NCBI GenBank assembly: GCA_037501455.1
Contig: CM074862.1
Location: 61,659,501-61,723,500, forward strand
DNA: 64,000 bases
Source: Lantana camara
Lineage: Eukaryota > Streptophyta > Magnoliopsida > Lamiales > Verbenaceae
Direction: 5' to 3'
Position 1 is the first letter of the stretch. Every line of letters begins with the position of its first letter. A program made the position numbers and the translations under genes. This document shows positions 59,218 to 64,000 of this stretch, piece by piece. The notes under the pieces were generated by a model that saw only the letters and a program-made list of their open reading frames with translations, was not told the DNA's origin and did not search any database.

Positions 59218-59545
59218 ATTGTTTAATAATATATTAAATAATTAATTTGTTAATTATTTAATAGACTTTGGTTTAATTTTGAATTAAAAAAGAAAGTCTT
59301 ATTTTGGAGAAAAATAATCTAGTTAATTAATTATGAATTAATTAATTAGATAAAATAAGTTATTTATTTTAAATAAATAAAGTATAAAATTATCCAAAAA
59401 TAGTTTGGATATTTTTAGCTCTCTTGAAAGTTGATTTGAATTAGAATTCAAAGCCAAAGTCAAAATTACTTGATGATCAAGTAATAGGAGAGAGAGAGAC
59501 CAAAATCCTAGCCCATTAAGGACTAGGAATTTTCGGTCCTCCCCT

Positions 59546-59553
59546 CTTATAAA
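59546..59553 (+). promoter_or_regulatory. TATA box of solo copia LTR
   Basis: tataaata in cctcttataaataggag, about 330 bp after the G-box cluster. Confidence 0.75.
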
Positions 59554-60270
59554 TAGGAGAGCTCGAGCTCCCCTTAGAGCTAATTGACAATTCTTTTGGT
59601 TCATGTGTTGAACACCATCCTTTCTCCAAGATAAATAAAAACCCTAGGTTAAGCCTAAACACTAACTAGAGAACTAGCATCCTTACTAGTTAGATTGTAG
59701 CCAAGTTGGTGGACTATCTCTAGAGAGCTTCAAGTTAGAAGTTTTGAAGATTCGAGCTTTACCAAAAAGTGGGGATCAAGCAAAACGATCAGAAGGGATG
59801 ATGCAACGATTCTGAACCCGACGTGAAGCGAATGAAAAAATCGAACCAAAGAAGATGGCGAAAACCGTTCGTCCATATCCTGAAGGATGAATTTTTTCAC
59901 GAGGGTTTTGTGACTGGCAGTTTTCTACTTTCGCAAAACTGGTTTTCGAAGGGAGTTTCAATCCTGCTTTTCTCGTTTCATGTTTCTTTCTTTATGTTAT
60001 ATTGTTAAGAACATCTCTAACATGAATTGAATCTAGGTTGGTGTGGATTGCTATCCCGACAATGGATTCTGAAGTAGAAAGAGACTTTCGAGGGACGGGT
60101 TGTCAAGCCGCGAGAAGAGCGTTCTTGGGTGGCTTGAAACGCTTCAAGAAAGAATAAAAGAAAAGTAAGTTTTCTATCTCTACGAGTTTGGTTACACGAT
60201 TGCGAGTTCAAGATCCTTTAGTTGGAAAATTTTTTAAATTCTGCTGCTTTCTGATTCCTGTTTTCCAACA

Positions 60271-61343
60271 GTATTTACTTATACTTTAGGATATAGTTCG
60301 TATGCATAGCAAACGAGCACGTTTCATAGGGTTTAACTATAACCTAACCTCACCTTACACCGATGAAGCCAAGAACAAAGCAAGTGATCCTCCCCGGAAT
60401 CAAAACAACTTACAAAACACCACCCCGGGTGCACCTGAAAAAACTGGAGGTAAAACACAGAACTTAGACTCAAGGATGAACCACATAGGAGCACGGTGTA
60501 TGCATAGGTACTTAAGAGATGCAAACACATAGGCACAACACATATTCAAATCAATTCCATGCAAAGGAATTCTTTTCATAGCTTAACACAATCATAATCC
60601 ACATTAAGAAATGTTAATGTGCACAATTAATGCAAATAAGAGCAATCCGAATGCATAAGGTGGCACGTAGTCATTTAAGAACACAGAACACGTTTTAACA
60701 AAAAAACCAAATCATATAATTACATAACATATCTTAATACATGAATTCATATTCATATCAAGTCATACATCAAGTTGGGATCATGATTGGGGAGGCTTAA
60801 AAGCGTACAACGAACATACAAAATAAAAACTGAAAGAAACAACACAAGAATACTCACACAGCCCGTCTCTCCCTCCAAGAGAAAACTGAGACACAGGCGT
60901 GTCTCAGTACAGAAGCTCCGCCCACCAAGGGTGACATGGGCGTGTCTCCCTCGAAGAACAACCTGTGATACAGGCGTTCTTAGGTCAAAAGCCAAAACCT
61001 CAGCAAACACGGCTAGACAGGGTTGTGTCTCACAATCTTCATTGGGGGGACACACCAGAACCCCGATTCACACAAAAACCAAACCACAAGACATATACAA
61101 CACGTAGAACATATATTCACAAGTAAGAGCTCACGAAACGAGCTTAAACACACCAAACCCCAAACTCGATACTATTTATCTTCCTCCCCAACAAGCCACA
61201 TAACACGAAATACGAGTGTGGAAGAGATATTAAAACGAAGCACATAACAAGAGGAATATAAATCTTACCTTGGATCTTCAATCGAGTGGTTGGATGTTCA
61301 AGCTCGAGCCCAAAGCTTGAATGGCCAGGGGAAGGGGGGTTTC
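60271..61343 (-). mobile_element. Tekay-like LTR, continuation of 56661-57991
   Basis: Mini-exon 60354-60434. Palindromes at 60886-60907 (ctgagacac-aggc-gtgtctcag) and 60931-60948 with weaker ones to about 61030. A strong minus-strand donor (gatccaag/gtaagatt, GT at 61267-61268). Interrupted by the next LTR at 61344. Confidence 0.7.
60354..60434 (-). other. Predicted LTR leader mini-exon, 81 nt
   Basis: Minus strand: acceptor ccagttttttcag, donor gtaag/gtgaggttag. Confidence 0.5.
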
Positions 61344-62471
61344 TGTAGCACCCGAGCGTAAGGTACCACATCCCCCGCACCGAGACCCGACCCGCATATG
61401 AAATGGAAGTCCATACACGTGCCGAATCACGGCGAACGGGGACACAACACACACGCTAAGCTAGGCGGGAGCTAACCCTTAAACCAATCAAGCACCAACA
61501 GAGATATAATCAGAGTCAAAATGATAAATACGCGGAAGCATAATCATAAGTCATAAGTCATAATCAACGTGGCCACACGGCCTACAAAACAAGTACGTCC
61601 GAATTCATAACAATTCATATCATATAGTAGAGTATGACAAAATAAGGTATGTAGTGAGTGCTAAGTACAAATGCAAGACCTAGACGACTCGTATTCCCGC
61701 CTAACACTCCAAAACCTGCATAACACAACTGAAAACAACACGGGTTCAGTCTATAGGAGACTGGTGGGTATAAAACGGGGGCATAATATATAAATATCGC
61801 GAAATTTAAACATATTCATGCAAGTAGTAATCCCGACGAAGTTTTTAGAATAATTTCCCAAGTGGGTGAAAACAAAGAAAGACATCTTCGGGATTACCAC
61901 AATCATTTTCATTCATAAAGGCATTCATAGCCCTGGCGAGGGGCGTGCATTATCTCCAACCAACACCTCGTGTAATCATAATCATTATTCATAATCAATA
62001 TTCATTCGTTATCATGCATAATCAATCTTTTGTGCACAATCATACGATTCATAATCATACATATACACCTTCTTCCTCCGGTTGGTGGACAAGTTAGCTA
62101 GACCTGACCACCGGTTCATACATAGGCACAATGAGGGTACATGAATCCCTCAAAGGCACTCGGCTCCCATTCCCCGCCAATCTCCTAGCGAGGTCCGGAG
62201 TCGCCGTTAGTTTGGTGGAACTAGTACACGGGATCACCGTCGGCCCTCGCCTCCCCGGATCGCCACGTGCACTAAGTCCCGGGGCCCGTGTGGTTCATAA
62301 TCATATCATGCATTCGCCAAAATCAGGTAGGAATTCATACATAAAAGGGTTCACGTTTAAAAATCATTTACTCGATTAAAAGACTCGATATACATATATT
62401 ATAATTTTTGGCTTAAAACTTTTCAAGTAGGGATATATCGGGTCATCTTAACTAATAGAAGAGAAACCCAC

Positions 62472-62538
62472 CTCGAAAATCACAAGAATTAGGCACAAGC
62501 ACCTCAAGGCTCGCCCTCGTTTCCCACCGTACCCGAAT
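62472..62538 (-). other. Predicted LTR leader mini-exon, 67 nt
   Basis: Minus strand: acceptor ctcttttgcacag, donor tcgag/gtgggtttct. Confidence 0.5.
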
Positions 62539-62899
62539 CTGTGCAAAAGAGACAGTGTAAGACTCAAAATGACCACTTACGACGCACGGCAATGTTATGC
62601 ATATGGTATGAAATGTATACAATTTATAATTCATGAAATGAATCCAAATAGACAATTAATTCAATTAATACATTTCATTCACAATGATTTCACGTTCATA
62701 CGCTCCATAATTTATAAATCATATATATCACATTACGTAAAAACATATAACAATTCCATATTCAAGAACACAATTTTGTTGTCATAAAATAATTGAAATA
62801 AGACAAATAATTCAATTTAAACATTTAATACACACCTTTACAATTCATCAAATTCATACAAATTCAAAACATAAAATATAATTTATAAAACATATATGT

Positions 62900-63086
62900 A
62901 TACACTGAATATATATAAATATATATATATATATATATGTATATATAAGGATACTATATAAATATATATACATTACGTAACTATATATATATATATAATA
63001 CACTATTAATATATATACTTATTTATATAATATACAACCACTAACATGCATATACTATAATATATATATATACACACACACATACA

Positions 63087-63151
<65 letters not shown>

Positions 63152-63160
63152 ATGCATAAC
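62900..63160. repeat. (TA)n microsatellite tracts
   Basis: Several ta runs, the longest about 63088-63149 without interruption. Confidence 0.9.
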
Positions 63161-64000
63161 TATAATATATGAACATTCACACACCTTCATGCATGCATAA
63201 TACTAAAATTAATATATATATATTACATGAAACACACTCACGTAGCTCACGCATGCACACACAGATTACACATATATATGCACACACGCACAGATTATAT
63301 ATATATACATACACATATCACATATATATCCATATATACACACAGATATTATAGATATATGTATATACATAGATCACACACATATATATATATATACACA
63401 GATTACATATATACAATATACACACACATACAGATTTAATATACACTCATGCACACACATATTCTATATACTATATATACACACACGTACATATTTATAC
63501 ATGCACCACAATTTTGCAACAGCAGCACAACAACATCACGGCAGCAGCAGTTTCACACAACAACAACACAGCAACTTCAGTCCATATTTACAGCAGTAGC
63601 AGCGACATTCAGGGCAGGAAAAACAGAGCAAAACATAACAGCAGCAGAGCAGGCATACGCAGCAAATTAAGGGCTAAAATCAAGCATAGATTCATGCCAA
63701 AATACACAAGAAACAACAACAATTACCAAGGAAAACACGACAGATACAGAACAGACGCAGCAACAACGGATTTCCAGAAACAGAGGAGCAAATATTTCAG
63801 ATCTAATAAAGCTGTGATTAAATCACTCAAACACGGTTCATATATCATAAAGCATACCCCTAAGTTCATATAAGATCCATGAATTCAACAAGAACTAACA
63901 GGCAAGGTTTGAGCAGATTATCAAATCTCATATCCATACTGTTCACGAAATTGCTCCAAAATCCACAAAACTGAATCACGGCCAAATTCAATCGGTAGGA

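Larger units (their letters stand above)
57992..60270 (+). mobile_element. Solo LTR of a Ty1/copia element, 2279 bp
   Basis: It starts tgttaggaatagtgcccta and ends tgttttccaaca with an exact 5-bp duplication gtatt. There is no internal region, so it is the product of LTR-LTR recombination. A promoter is visible: six CACGTG boxes at 59149-59217 and a TATA box (ttataaatagg) at about 59546-59553. Short frames downstream of the TATA are not conserved. Confidence 0.88.
61344..64000 (-). mobile_element. Tekay-like LTR, running off the window
   Basis: It starts tgtagcacccgagcg and is colinear with other Tekay-like LTRs (gaaatggaagtcc, ctaagctaggcggg, ctccccggatc). Mini-exon 62472-62538. It then passes through a large (ta)n/(ca)n region and a CAG/CAA-rich stretch (63515-63670), as in 56020-56630. 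The glutamine/asparagine-rich frames here come from the triplet repeat and are not genes. Confidence 0.75.

Noticed and set aside
63514..63873. Gln/Asn-rich 119-codon frame
   Set aside because: Produced by a CAG/CAA triplet-rich stretch in an LTR; the same type of stretch at 56500-56630 reads differently.

Overview
The window is plant nuclear DNA, most likely from a eudicot, and almost all of it is nested transposable elements. I found no intact host gene. The evidence for a plant is Ty3/gypsy chromoviruses with a C-terminal chromodomain and an initiator-Met-tRNA primer site, Ty1/copia elements, a CACTA element with plant-type termini, hAT elements with 8-bp target duplications, a captured plant splicing-factor fragment, and a probable piece of plastid ycf2.

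Layout. (1) 1-10184: minus-strand LTR sequence, split by a hAT-type foldback element (544-3287, TSD ctaagaac) and a non-autonomous CACTA element (3544-9306, TSD tat). The CACTA carries a three-exon piece of an RBM39/CAPER-like gene and an eight-unit ~410-bp tandem array. (2) 10185-34331: the 3' end of a Ty1/copia element (RNase H fragment, PPT, 3' LTR). It is interrupted by a complete Tekay/Del-type chromovirus (10752-31422, TSD aatta). That chromovirus is interrupted inside gag by a second chromovirus on the minus strand (14445-24992). A 645-bp hAT MITE sits in the copia LTR. (3) 34332-49226: nested minus-strand Tekay-like LTRs, including an internally deleted element (34332-37810) and two solo LTRs one inside the other (38986-44690 and 40106-43549). 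There is also a ycf2-like ORF (46446-46823) and a plus-strand LTR fragment. (4) 49227-55441: a gag-only non-autonomous element (TR-GAG type) with two 2.3-kb LTRs. (5) 55442-64000: more minus-strand Tekay-like LTRs, with a solo Ty1/copia LTR (57992-60270, TSD gtatt) and (TA)n tracts.

The most interesting signal is shared by the Tekay-like LTRs. In the element's own orientation each appears to carry a 5' splice site, an intron-like stretch of ~720-840 nt holding an array of 16-22 bp palindromes, a 3' splice site, a mini-exon of 64-92 nt, and a second 5' splice site (GTGAGG). In all three elements with gag, a canonical acceptor lies one base before the gag ATG. The predicted gag mRNA would therefore lose the LTR end and the PBS, while the unspliced RNA would stay the genomic template. 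The palindrome sequence differs between families while its position is kept. A hairpin just upstream of the polypurine tract is also conserved, with compensatory changes.

Both Tekay elements and the gag-only element carry stop codons or frameshifts, many of them C-to-T type changes, so this looks like methylated, inactive heterochromatin. Splicing, age and function are inferred from sequence alone.
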